Positions 1 to 8,157 of a stretch of 64,000 bases of DNA are shown here, one piece after another; the first letter of the stretch is position 1; each line of letters begins with the position of its first letter. Position numbers and translations under genes: made by a program. The notes beneath the pieces are model-generated. The model was not told the origin of the DNA. It did not search any database and saw only the letters and a program-made list of their open reading frames with translations. This stretch comes from RHKX01 sp963745755 (GTDB lineage Bacteria; Actinomycetota; Thermoleophilia; Solirubrobacterales; 70-9). The stretch covers positions 1,798,001 to 1,862,000 of the forward strand of contig CAVUYP010000001.1 in the NCBI GenBank assembly GCA_963745755.1, read 5' to 3'.

Positions 1-441
1 GCGCTGCTTCACGACATCGGCAAGATCGGGGTGCGCAGCGAGATTCTCCAGAAGCCGGCCGACCTGACCGCCGGCGAGTACGAGGAGATGAAGGAGCACA
101 CCGTCGTCGGCGCGAGGATGCTCGAGCGGATCCCCTACTTCAACAACGTCCACCCGCTGGTCCGCTGCTCGCACGAGCGCTGGGACGGCGACGGCTACCC
201 GGACGGCCTCGCCGGCGCCGAGATCCCGCTCGGCGCTCGGGTGATCGGCGCCTGCGACGCCTTTCACGCGATGACCTCCGACCGCCCCTACCGTGAGGCG
301 ATGTCGCCGCAGCGGGCGCTCGCCGAGCTCGAGCGCTGCTCGGGCTCGCAGTTCGACCCGCGGGTCATCGACGCCCTCCTCGAGGTCCTCGACATCCCCG
401 CCGGCGAGGTCGTCGACCTGCGCAGCGCCACCGGGTTCTGA
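1..441 (+). CDS. HD-GYP domain phosphohydrolase, 3' part
   Basis: The gene is cut by the window edge; the frame is open from base 1 to TGA 439-441 (146 codons). The first residues carry the metal-binding LLHDIGKIG, followed by a conserved His (EHTVVGARML), SHERWDGDGYPDG with the GYP signature, and CDAFHAMTSDRPYR with the distal Asp. These are the ordered motifs of HD-GYP domains, which hydrolyse cyclic di-GMP or related phosphoesters. The usual HHE metal pair reads SHE here, so one ligand position is Ser; from memory this variant is common in actinobacterial members, and c-di-GMP activity is not certain. Any sensor domains lie upstream of the window. Confidence 0.9.
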   Translation, partial: ALLHDIGKIGVRSEILQKPADLTAGEYEEMKEHTVVGARMLERIPYFNNVHPLVRCSHERWDGDGYPDGLAGAEIPLGARVIGACDAFHAMTSDRPYREAMSPQRALAELERCSGSQFDPRVIDALLEVLDIPAGEVVDLRSATGF

Positions 442-473
442 GCACCCGCCGCTGTCCCCGGCCGGACTGTCGG

Positions 474-479
474 TAGAAC
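474..479 (+). promoter_or_regulatory. candidate -10 box for the antiporter gene
   Basis: TAGAAC ends 9 nt before the ATG at 489 and no Shine-Dalgarno sequence is present. It fits the leaderless pattern seen at other starts here, though the last base is C and no clear -35 box is visible. Confidence 0.35.
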
Positions 480-488
480 TGCGGGCGG

Positions 489-2078
489 ATGGACATCGAA
501 CTCGCCCTGACGACGATCCTCGCGGTGGTCGTGCTGCTGCTGCTGGCCGCGCAGTTCACCCGCGTCCCGTACCCGATCCTGCTCGTGATCGGCGGCCTCG
601 GGCTCGCCGCTCTGCCGCCGATCCCCGACGTCGAGCTCGACCCGGACCTCGTCCTGATCGTGATCCTGCCGCCGCTGCTCTACTCGGCCGCTTACTTCAC
701 GCCGCTGCGCGAGCTGCGCCGCAACGTCCGCGAGATCTCGGCGCTCGCGATCGGGCTGGTCCTGGCGACGATGGTCGGCGTCGCGCTGCGTCGCCCACTT
801 CGCGCTCGGCTTCGCCTGGGCAGCGTCGTTCGTGCTCGGTGCGATCGTCTCGCCCACCGACCCGGTCGCAGCGACCGCGATCGCCCGCCGCCTCGGTGTT
901 CCCGGCACGGATCGTCACGATCGTCGAGGGCGAGTCGCTGATCAACGACGGCACCGCCCTCGTCGCCTACAAGTTCGCCGTCGCGGCGGTCGTCTCCGGC
1001 ACGTTCAGCCTGTTCGCCGCGGGCGGCGAATTCGTGGTCGTCGTCTGTCGGCGGGATCGCGGTCGGCATCGCCGCCGGCGCCGTGATCGCCTACGCCCGG
1101 CGTCGCATCGACGCGCCCGCCGTCGAGGTCACGATCGCGCTGTTCAGCGGCTACTTCGCCTACCTGCCGGCCGAGGCGATCGGGGTCTCCGGCGTGCTCG
1201 CCGCGGTCACGGTCGGGATCTACATGGGCCGGCTGACCTCGGTGCTGACTTCGCCGACGACGCGGATCCAGGGCAACGCCGTCTGGGAGATCGTTCAGTT
1301 CCTGCTCAACTCGGCGCTGTTCGTGCTCGTCGGCCTGCAGCTGCCCGGGATCCTCGACGGGATCGACGGCGACGCGACCGGCAAGCTGCTGCTCGACGGC
1401 GCCCTGATCGCCGCGACGGTGATGGCGATCCGGCTGCTCTGGGTCTTCCCGTTCACCTACCTGCCGCGGCTGCTGATGCCGGCGGCGAAGCGCCACCCGC
1501 CGGCGCCGTGGCGCCACACCCTGATCGTCGCCTGGACCGGCATGCGCGGCGCCGTCTCGCTCGCCGCCGCGCTGGCGCTGCCGCTGCTCGTCGACCAGCG
1601 GCGGCGCCAGTTCCCGGAGCGCAACCTGATCATCTTCCTGACCTTCGCGGTGATCCTCGTGACGCTGCTGTTGCAGGGTTTCACGCTGCCGCCGCTGATC
1701 CAGCTGCTCGGCCTCGACGACACCGACGCGGTGCTCGAGCGCGAGGAGCTCGAGGCCCGGCAGCGCGCCGCCGAGGCCGCCCTCGCGCGGCTCGAGGAGC
1801 TGACCGGCGAGGACTGGGTTCTCGACGACACCGCCGACCGGCTGCGGGGCGCATACAGCTACCGCCAGCGCCGCTTCTCGGCCCGGATCGACGACGGCGA
1901 CGGCAAGAGCGCGATGTACGAGGAGCGCTCGGAGTCGTTCCAGCGGCTGACCAGGGAGCTCCTCGAGGCCCAGCGGTCGGTGCTGATCGCCATGCGCGAC
2001 GATGGGGCCATCAACGACGACGTCCTCCGCACCCTCGAGCGCGAGCTCGACCTCGAAGACTCGCGCCTGGAGATCTGA
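489..2078 (+). pseudogene. Na+/H+ antiporter (CPA1 family), broken by three +1 frameshifts
   Basis: Read through three frames, this encodes a protein of about 530 residues: an N-terminal membrane half, GAIVSPTDPVAATAI and VEGESLINDGTALVAYK in mid-protein, GMRGAVSLAAALALP in a later helix, and a cytoplasmic C-terminal tail with coiled-coil character. These are the ion-binding and signature segments of NhaP/NhaK-type cation:proton antiporters. The frame changes near 789 (extra C), 902 (extra C in CCC) and 1046 (extra T), each time by +1. Removing one base at each point restores a continuous antiporter. The sequence between breaks is well conserved, so these may be sequence errors rather than decay. 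The stop abuts the next gene's start, suggesting co-transcription. Confidence 0.85.
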
Positions 2079-2777
2079 GTGCGAGTCTTCTTCCTCCGCC
2101 ACGGCGAGTCGAAGTCGAACGCCGATCCCGACCGGATCGCCCTGCCCGAGGAGGAGGGCGACGCGCTCAGCGACCGCGGCGCGCTCCAGGCCGAGGCGGC
2201 GGCCGCGGTCGTCGCCGAGCTCGGGATCGGCAGGATCGTCTCGAGCCCGATGCGGCGCGCCCGGCAGACGGCTGATCCGGTGGCGCGGGCGACCGGTCTG
2301 GAGCCCGAGGTCTGGGACTGGCTGCACGAGCTCCGCGAACCGTCCTCCTACCCACGGCTCCCGCTCGCCGAGCAGGAGCGGCAGCGGTGGTCGAACCGGA
2401 TGTCGGAGCACCCGGACGATCCCGCTCACCGGCTCGCCGACGGCGAATCGTTCGCCGATCTGCTCGGCCGCGTCGGCCGCGCCCGCGACCGCCTCGTCGC
2501 CGACGGGACCGAGAGGACGCTCCTCGTCGGCCACGGGATCTTCTTCCGGTTCATGTTCGCGGGAACGTTGCTCGGCGAGGAGTTCGGCCCCCGCCACGCC
2601 GCCTGGCTGTGGCGGATCGGCTCGCTGAACTGCGGCCTGTCGACGTTCGACCACCTGACGAGTCGCGGCAGCGCCGATCCCGCCGACATCTCCGGCTGGC
2701 GCTGCGTCACCTGGATGGCACCGACCGTCGCGCCCGACCTCGCGACCGGCACCGGCGGCGTCGGCCCCGGCTTCTGA
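2079..2777 (+). CDS. histidine phosphatase family protein
   Basis: 232 residues starting at GTG directly after the antiporter stop. The N-terminus has the phosphohistidine motif FFLRHGES; RARQTA follows near residue 62, and LLVGHGIFFRF near residue 150 supplies the second catalytic His. This is the phosphoglycerate-mutase/acid-phosphatase fold (branch 2-phospho-His cycle). The substrate cannot be told: the family includes sugar-phosphate, nucleotide and SixA-type protein phosphatases. It is probably translated from the antiporter transcript, and it converges with the nitroreductase 6 bp downstream. Confidence 0.88.
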   Translation: MRVFFLRHGESKSNADPDRIALPEEEGDALSDRGALQAEAAAAVVAELGIGRIVSSPMRRARQTADPVARATGLEPEVWDWLHELREPSSYPRLPLAEQERQRWSNRMSEHPDDPAHRLADGESFADLLGRVGRARDRLVADGTERTLLVGHGIFFRFMFAGTLLGEEFGPRHAAWLWRIGSLNCGLSTFDHLTSRGSADPADISGWRCVTWMAPTVAPDLATGTGGVGPGF

Positions 2778-2783
2778 GCCCGC

Positions 2784-3329
2784 CTAGGCTTCGTCCTCGA
2801 GGACGAAGACGTGGATCTTGCGGTGGGCGGCGCGGCGCTCGTACTGGGAGAAGCCCGGGTAGATCCGCAGGCCCTCCTGCCAGATCCGCTGCCGGCGCCC
2901 GTCTTCGACCTCGACGGCGCGGACGGTCCGGACCTGCTCGTCGACGCCGATCTCGACGACCGGGTCCTTGCGAAGGTTGTAGTACCAGGCGGGGTTGTGC
3001 TCCTGGCCGAAATTCGAGGCGATCACGGCGAGGCCCTCGCTGGTCGGCAGCCCCAGCACCGGCGTGGTGCGGCGCCGGCCGCTCTTCGCGCCGGTCGTGG
3101 TCAGCATCAGGATCGGCAGTCCGGCGATCGCCGAGGCGACCGTGTGGCGCCCGCCGCTGAGCCGGTAGAGCGGCCGGTCGAGCCGGTGCGCCGCCCGCGC
3201 GAAGACCCAGGAGCCGGGGCCGCTGGCGGCGAAGCGCCGGACGCCGCGCTGGAGCAGGTTGGCGTCGGCGAAGGCGATCGGCTGTGCGGGGGAGCTCACC
3301 GGCAGCGATTCTGACGCATCGTTGAGCAA
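2784..3329 (-). CDS. nitroreductase/deazaflavin (F420)-dependent oxidoreductase
   Basis: 181 residues. The core LTTTGAKSGRRRTTPVLGL followed by HNPAWYYNLRKDPVVEI is the signature of the Ddn/FDOR-B split-barrel family, which in actinobacteria binds the deazaflavin cofactor F420 and reduces quinones, nitro compounds or other acceptors. The TTG start at 3329 gives the longest frame. A GTG at 3299 (residue 11) with CAGAAT 9 nt upstream is an equally good leaderless start. It is divergent from the methyltransferase with only about 12-40 bp between, so both promoters must lie there. Confidence 0.85.
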   Translation of the reverse strand: MLNDASESLPVSSPAQPIAFADANLLQRGVRRFAASGPGSWVFARAAHRLDRPLYRLSGGRHTVASAIAGLPILMLTTTGAKSGRRRTTPVLGLPTSEGLAVIASNFGQEHNPAWYYNLRKDPVVEIGVDEQVRTVRAVEVEDGRRQRIWQEGLRIYPGFSQYERRAAHRKIHVFVLEDEA

Positions 3330-3341
3330 TCATGAGCCGCG

Positions 3342-4121
3342 ATGACCGGCCTCCCCGACCACGTGCTCCGCAACCGCGCCTACTGGGACCGCAAGGCCGT
3401 CGACTTCGAGGCGACGGCGCTGCGCAACTGGGGCAGCGCCGAGCCGAGCTGGGGAGTCTGGAGCGTTCCCGAGGCGGACGTCGGAATGCTGCCGGCGGCG
3501 CTCGCGGGCAGCGATGCGATCGAGCTCGGCTGCGGGACCGCCTACGTGTCGGCCTGGCTCGCCCGGCGCGGAGCCCGGCCGGTCGGCATCGACAACTCGG
3601 CGGCGCAGCTGGGGACGGCGCGACGGATGCAGGAGCGGTTCGGCATCGAGTTCCCGCTGATCCACGGCGACGCCGAGCGGGTGCCGCTGCCCGACGCCGG
3701 CTTCGACCTGGCGATCTCCGAATACGGCGCCAGCATCTGGTGCGATCCGCATGCGTGGATCCCCGAGGCTGCGCGGCTGCTGCGGCCCGGCGGCGAGCTC
3801 GTCTTCCTCGTCAACTCGGTGCTGCTGATGCTCTGCTCACCGGACGCCGAGACCGCCCCGCTCGGGGACCGGCTGGTCCGGCCGCAGTTCGGGATGCATC
3901 GCTTCGAGTGGGCCGACGACGACTCGGTCGAGTTCCACCTCCCGCACGGGGAGATGATCGCGGTACTGCGCCGCTCCGGGTTCGAGGTCGAGGAGCTGAT
4001 CGAGGTCAGGCCGCCGCCGGAGGCGACGACCCGATTCGATTTCTACGACCTCGGCTGGAGCCGGCAATGGCCCGGCGAGGAGATCTGGCGGGCGCGGAAG
4101 CGCCCTACCGCTGAGCCTTGA
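3342..4121 (+). CDS. class I SAM-dependent methyltransferase
   Basis: 259 residues. Motif I is AIELGCGTAYVSAWLARRG (near residue 60), followed by the acidic PVGIDNSAAQL, a motif II-like region DAGFDLAISEYGASIW and the post-motif LRPGGELVFLVNS: a complete Methyltransf_11-type Rossmann fold. The N-terminal RNRAYWDRKAVDFEATALRNW resembles small-molecule methyltransferases of actinobacteria. No neighbour reveals the substrate. The 3' end overlaps the convergent secreted-protein gene by 17 bp. Confidence 0.85.
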   Translation: MTGLPDHVLRNRAYWDRKAVDFEATALRNWGSAEPSWGVWSVPEADVGMLPAALAGSDAIELGCGTAYVSAWLARRGARPVGIDNSAAQLGTARRMQERFGIEFPLIHGDAERVPLPDAGFDLAISEYGASIWCDPHAWIPEAARLLRPGGELVFLVNSVLLMLCSPDAETAPLGDRLVRPQFGMHRFEWADDDSVEFHLPHGEMIAVLRRSGFEVEELIEVRPPPEATTRFDFYDLGWSRQWPGEEIWRARKRPTAEP

Positions 4122-4488
4122 TCGACTTGCTGATCCCGGCGTCGCAGCCCTTGACCTTCTTGGCGTATGCGTAGAAGTAGCCCTTCATGTAGCCGGTGTT
4201 TCCGGTCGACCACATGTACTTGTTGCCGTTGGCCTGGGCGATGTCGGATCCGATCTTCTTGTCGTGCTTGGGATCGGCCCCGTTGCCCTTCTGCTTGTAG
4301 AGGATGACCTTGCGGCCGTTGGCGCACTTCGACTTGTCGCTCTTCACGTAGCCGTAGAAGCCGCCCGACTCGGCCTTGATCTTGACCTTGGTCTCGGCCC
4401 GGCCGGCGAATGCCGAGCCGGCGACGACGAGCAGCCCGCAGGCGGTGAGCGCGAGGACGGCGAGGAGGGACTTGGACTTCGACTTCAC
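4105..4488 (-). CDS. small secreted protein of unknown function
   Basis: 127 residues with a clear Sec signal peptide: basic MKSKSKS, a hydrophobic stretch of about 17 residues, and a probable cleavage after SAFA. The mature part (about 99 residues) is Lys-rich and has two Cys (SKCANGRK and KGCDAG) that could form a disulfide, plus ESGGFYGYVKS and VILYKQKGNG, which look like short beta strands. I do not recognise a named family; by context it is a cell-surface or extracellular protein. An AAGGAGA-like ribosome-binding site lies just upstream of the ATG. Confidence 0.75.
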   Translation of the reverse strand: MKSKSKSLLAVLALTACGLLVVAGSAFAGRAETKVKIKAESGGFYGYVKSDKSKCANGRKVILYKQKGNGADPKHDKKIGSDIAQANGNKYMWSTGNTGYMKGYFYAYAKKVKGCDAGISKSIKAQR

Positions 4489-4564
4489 ATTCGTCTCCTT
4501 CGATTCGTGACAATTGCGTCACGGTAGTCCTCTGCCCGCGCCGGCGCAAGGCCCCGGGGGAAAG

Positions 4565-4931
4565 TGGAGGCGGCCGGTACTGCCCCGGCGTCCGCGAAGG
4601 ACGCCCCGATGCGTCAACGAGCGTTCCCTTGGAGTCTGTCTCGGCGTCCGGCTAGGTCAATCCCAGGGGCACGTTGCCGGTGCCAGATCCTCCTGTTGAT
4701 GTTCCCGAGCGACCGAGGAAGCTGCCGCTGGGTGAGCCCACTGATGATGCCGCTTACCCGGAGCGTGGGCGATCCGGGGCGACAGCTCTCTACTGCTGTT
4801 TAGGCAGCGAGAGCGAACTCGTGAGAGTCCGCACTTCTTGGTTTTCCTGGGCTTTTTAACGAGGCCGGCCCAGGCACCTCGACTCGCAACACCGGGGCGA
4901 GAACCGTTCACGTCGATTCTGTTTCGCCCCC
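4565..4931 (-). ncRNA. ssrA: transfer-messenger RNA (tmRNA)
   Basis: Minus-strand RNA of about 367 nt beginning GGGGGCGAAAC (4931-4921) and ending CGCCTCCAC. The 5' GGGGGCG pairs over 7 positions (one G-U) with the 3' CGCCTCC to form the alanine-type acceptor stem; CCA is not encoded. The resume codon GCG (4832-4830) opens a tag ORF reading ADSHEFALAA and stopping at TAA (4802-4800). ADSH matches the start of the mycobacterial tag and ALAA is the universal degradation signal. A GGACGCC/GGCGTCC hairpin precedes the 3' end. With SmpB (10248-10712) it rescues stalled ribosomes. The two genes are on the same strand about 5.3 kb apart. Confidence 0.93.
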
Positions 4932-4953
4932 TATGAGATGTCTATGTGAGCTG

Positions 4954-4959
4954 ATTGTA
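4954..4959 (-). promoter_or_regulatory. candidate -10 box for ssrA
   Basis: TACAAT on the minus strand, about 22 nt before the mature tmRNA 5' end. The precursor would be trimmed by RNase P. The -35 region is not convincing. Confidence 0.35.
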
Positions 4960-4986
4960 CCGATGGCGATTCGTCGGCGATTCCGG

Positions 4987-4992
4987 TAGGTT
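4987..4992 (+). promoter_or_regulatory. candidate leaderless promoter -10 box
   Basis: TAGGTT ends 7 nt before the ATG at 5000, so transcription would begin at or next to the start codon. Confidence 0.5.
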
Positions 4993-4999
4993 CCGTTGC

Positions 5000-5278
5000 A
5001 TGGGTTGCTTCGTCGTCCTCTTCGCGCTGATCTCGCCGCGCCTGGCGCTGTTTTTCATCGCGATCTTCTCGGATCTGCTGAGCCGCTCGTTCGACTCCTG
5101 GGTGATCCCCTTCCTCGGCTTCTTCCTGCTCCCTTGGACGACCCTCGCCTACGCCTGCATGTGGGGGCTCGGCAGCAACGAGGTCACCGGGTTCGAGTGG
5201 TTCATCGTCATCCTCGCGTTCCTTGCCGACCTCAGCGGCTACGGGCTGATCGGCAACCGGCGCACGGCGAGCCGCTGA
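5000..5278 (+). CDS. small integral membrane protein
   Basis: 92 residues, beginning MGCFVVLFALISPRLALFF. Hydrophobic segments near residues 2-18, 32-50 and 65-82 give two to three membrane helices, with aromatic and Gly-rich turns (WVIPFLGFFLLPWTTLAYAC). I recall similar short proteins in many actinobacteria, without known function. The ATG at 5000 is chosen over an in-frame ATG at 4955 because family-like sequence begins at MGC and a -10 box lies 7 nt upstream. It is divergent from ssrA. Confidence 0.72.
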   Translation: MGCFVVLFALISPRLALFFIAIFSDLLSRSFDSWVIPFLGFFLLPWTTLAYACMWGLGSNEVTGFEWFIVILAFLADLSGYGLIGNRRTASR

Positions 5279-5316
5279 CCGCGTTCGTCGCTCGATTGAG
5301 CACCCGCGGTGGCGGG

Positions 5317-5322
5317 TAGACG
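5317..5322 (+). promoter_or_regulatory. candidate leaderless promoter, aldo/keto reductase gene
   Basis: TAGACG ends 6 nt before the ATG at 5329, with TTGAGC at 5296-5301 as a -35 candidate (15-bp spacer). Confidence 0.5.
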
Positions 5323-5328
5323 GCCGGT

Positions 5329-6303
5329 ATGAACAGACGCAAGATCGGCAGCGAGGGACCGGAGACGTCGGCGATCGGGCTCGGCTGCATGGGCATGTCC
5401 GAGTTCTACGGCGACAGCGACGACGAGCAGTCGATCGCGACGATCCACCGGGCGATCGAGATCGGCATCGACTTCCTCGACACCGCCGACATGTACGGGC
5501 GCGGCGCCAACGAGCGCCTCGTCGGACGCGCGATCGCCGACCGCCGTGACCGACGTGGTGCTGGCGACCAAGTTCGGGATCGTCCGCGGCGACGAGCCGG
5601 CCGATCGCGTCATCGACGGCAGCCCCGATTACGTACGAGCGGCGATCGACGCCTCGCTGCAGCGGCTCGGCACCGACCACGTCGACCTCTACTACCAGCA
5701 CCGCGTCGATCCCGGCGTCCCGATCGAGGAGACCGTCGGCGCGATGGCCGAGGCGGTCGCGGCCGGCAAGGTCCGCCACCTCGGGCTCAGCGAGGCGGCG
5801 CCGGAGACGATCCGACGCGCCCACGCGACCCATCCGATCGCCGCGGTCCAAACGGAGCTCTCGCTCTGGGAGCGCGGTGCGCTCGCCGAGCGTGCTGCCG
5901 ACCTGCCGCGAGCTCGGCATCGGCTTCGTCGCCTATTCACCGCTCGGGCGCGGATTCCTCACCGGCCGCTTCGCCTCCAGCTCCGACTTCGGGGACGGCG
6001 ACTTCCGCAGCAACGACCCGCGGATGCGCGGGCGAGAACTTCGATCGCAACGCCGGCATCGTCGCCGCCGTCGAGGCGGTCGCGACGCGCAAGGACGCCA
6101 CCCCCGCGCAGATCGCGCTGGCATGGGTGCTCGCCCAGGGCGAGGACCTCGTCCCGATCCCCGGCACGCGGAGGATCGAGCGGCTCGAGGAGAACGCGGC
6201 CGCCGCGGTCGTCGAGCTCGACGACGCCGACCTCGCGGAGCTCGACCGGATCGAGCCCACGGTCGGAGACCGCTACGCGAACATGGACTCGGTCCATCGA
6301 TGA
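5329..6303 (+). pseudogene. aldo/keto reductase, broken by three +1 frameshifts
   Basis: Joined across frames this is a full-length reductase of about 324 residues: IGLGCMGMSEFYG, catalytic Asp and Tyr in DTADMYGRGANERLVG, the Lys in LATKFGIV, VDLYYQHRVD, VAYSPLGRGFLTGRF and the NADPH-binding PIPGTRRIERLEENA. It would reduce aldehydes or ketones with NADPH in the cytoplasm. Frame changes, all +1, occur near 5550 (GACCGAC for GACGAC), 5891 (extra C) and 6031 (GGG for GG). Each can be repaired by dropping one base, and the residues on both sides are conserved. Sequencing error is at least as likely as real inactivation. Confidence 0.85.
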
Positions 6304-6304
6304 G

Positions 6305-6649
6305 TCAGCGGAGCTCGGGGATGAACCGCTCGAGGTGCGCGTCGATCGTTGCCCGGACCCAGCCCCGCTCCTCGGCCGAGGCCATCCGGTACCGGCCGAG
6401 CAGCATTGCCTGGCCGTCGATCGGCAGGCCGGCGATCTCCCAGCGCACCGCGAGGCGCTCGAACAGCGCCTCCTCGCGGCGCTGCCAGGCGTCCTCGGCC
6501 GAGGCGGCGGCGCTCGCCGGCGGCTCGCCGAGCTTGGCGACCGTCGCCGGGCTGAGCCGTTGCCGGAGGATCAGCACGTTCCCCTCGGCGTCGCGATATT
6601 CGCTCGTCGGCACCGGTTCGCGCTTGCGCCGCTGCTTGCGCTTGGCCAT
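6305..6649 (-). CDS. hypothetical protein, basic N-terminus
   Basis: 114 residues: a Lys/Arg-rich start (MAKRKQRRKREP), then a compact mixed alpha/beta region with SEYRDAEGNVLILRQRL and a helical C-terminal half containing EDAWQRREEALFERLAVRWE. No signal peptide or membrane segment, so it should be cytoplasmic. I do not recognise the family. It ends 2 bp from the reductase gene, convergently. GAGACT lies 7 nt before its ATG, a weak leaderless -10. Confidence 0.7.
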   Translation of the reverse strand: MAKRKQRRKREPVPTSEYRDAEGNVLILRQRLSPATVAKLGEPPASAAASAEDAWQRREEALFERLAVRWEIAGLPIDGQAMLLGRYRMASAEERGWVRATIDAHLERFIPELR

Positions 6650-6687
6650 GCCTCGGAGTCTCGCAGCCAGGACGGTGAGTTGAGCCG

Positions 6688-8058
6688 ATGAGCCCGCGCG
6701 AGTTCGACGTGATCGTGGTCGGCGCCGGCCCGGCCGGCGAAGTGGCGGCGGGGCGTCTCGCCGACGGCGGACTCGACGTCGCCATCGTCGAGCCCGAGCT
6801 CGTCGGCGGCGAGTGCAGCTTCTGGGCGTGCATGCCGTCGAAGGCGCTGCTGCGGCCCGCCGAGCTGCTGGCCGAGACCGAGCGGGTGCCGGGGCTGCCG
6901 GTCTCCGGCGGCCTTGACGTCGAGCGGATCCTCGCCCGCCGCGACGAGGTGATCCACGATCTCGACGACTCCGGACAGCTTCCCTGGCTCGAGGAGCGCG
7001 ACATCACGCTGATCCGCGCCCGCGGCGAGCTGACCGGCGAACGGCGTCTGCGGGCCGGCGAGGAGGAGCTCGTCGCCCGCGCCGCGGTCATCGTCGCGAC
7101 CGGCTCGGCTGCGGCGATGCCGCCGATCGACGGCCTCGCCGAGGTCGGCGCCTGGTCGAATCGCGAGGTGACGACGGCGAAGGCGGCGCCGCGGTCGCTG
7201 CTGATCCTCGGCGGCGGGGTCGTCGGCATCGAGATGGCCCAGGCCTGGAGCTCGCTGGGCACGGCGGTCACCGTGATCGAGGCGGCCGAGCGGATCCTCC
7301 TCCGCGAGGAGGAATTCGCGGCCGAGCAGGTCGCCGGCGCTCTCCGCGACCGCGGGGTCGAGATCAGGACCGGCGCCGCGGTGACCGCGGCCGATCGCGA
7401 CGAGGACGCCGAACTCGTCAGGCTCGAGCTCGACGGCGGCGGCTCAGCCGAGGCCCAGCACCTGCTCGTCGCCGTCGGCCGCACCCCGCGGGTGGCAGGC
7501 CTCGGCCTCGAGTCTGTCGGCGCCGATCCGGGCGGCAAGCCGATCGCCGTCGACGATCGGATGCGGGTCGGCGGCCGCGACTGGCTTTACGCGATCGGCG
7601 ACGTCAACGGGCGGGCGCTGCTCACCCACATGGGCAAGTACCAGGCCCGGGTCGCGGCCGAGAACATTCTCGGCCGCGACGCCGTCGCCGGCCACGACGA
7701 CGAGCGGTCGCCGCGGGTCGTCTTCACCGACCCCGAGCTGGCCGCCGTCGGTTACACGCTCGACGGCGCCCGCGAGGCGGGCCTCTCGGTCAGCGCCGTC
7801 GACGTCTCCACCGCCGGCACCGCCGGCGCCTCGTTCCACGGCCGCAACGCCCCGGGAACGAGTCGGCTCGTCATCGACGACGAGCGCCGCGTCGTCGTCG
7901 GCGCGACGTTCGTCGGCCCCGACGTCAACGAATTGATCCACGCCGCCACGATCGCCGTCGCCGCCGAGGTACGCGTCGAGACCCTGATCGAGGCCGTGCC
8001 GCCGTTCCCGACCAGGAACGAGATCTGGCTCAACCTGCTGCAGCGGTACGGGCTCTAG
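6688..8058 (+). CDS. FAD/NAD(P)-binding pyridine nucleotide-disulfide oxidoreductase
   Basis: 456 residues with the two Rossmann folds of the lipoamide dehydrogenase/mercuric reductase class: FAD motif VIVVGAGPAGEVAAGRL at the N-terminus, redox pair GGECSFWACMPSK (Cys-X4-Cys), NAD(P) motif LLILGGGVVGIEMAQAW near residue 172, and FAD motif LYAIGDVNGRALLTHMGKYQ near residue 295. The C-terminal dimerisation domain ends PPFPTRNEIWLNLL, where classical members have HPHPTLSE; the catalytic base His is replaced by Phe while the Glu remains. The disulfide may therefore react differently and the substrate is unknown. No 2-oxo acid dehydrogenase genes are adjacent. Confidence 0.85.
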   Translation: MSPREFDVIVVGAGPAGEVAAGRLADGGLDVAIVEPELVGGECSFWACMPSKALLRPAELLAETERVPGLPVSGGLDVERILARRDEVIHDLDDSGQLPWLEERDITLIRARGELTGERRLRAGEEELVARAAVIVATGSAAAMPPIDGLAEVGAWSNREVTTAKAAPRSLLILGGGVVGIEMAQAWSSLGTAVTVIEAAERILLREEEFAAEQVAGALRDRGVEIRTGAAVTAADRDEDAELVRLELDGGGSAEAQHLLVAVGRTPRVAGLGLESVGADPGGKPIAVDDRMRVGGRDWLYAIGDVNGRALLTHMGKYQARVAAENILGRDAVAGHDDERSPRVVFTDPELAAVGYTLDGAREAGLSVSAVDVSTAGTAGASFHGRNAPGTSRLVIDDERRVVVGATFVGPDVNELIHAATIAVAAEVRVETLIEAVPPFPTRNEIWLNLLQRYGL

Positions 8059-8157
8059 CCCAGCACCGGCCGGGCGCCGATCGGGGCCTTGCCGCCGAGC
8101 AGATCGAGCTCGATCATGCCGCCGTCCGCGACCGGCGGGCGATCTCCGCCAAGCCGC

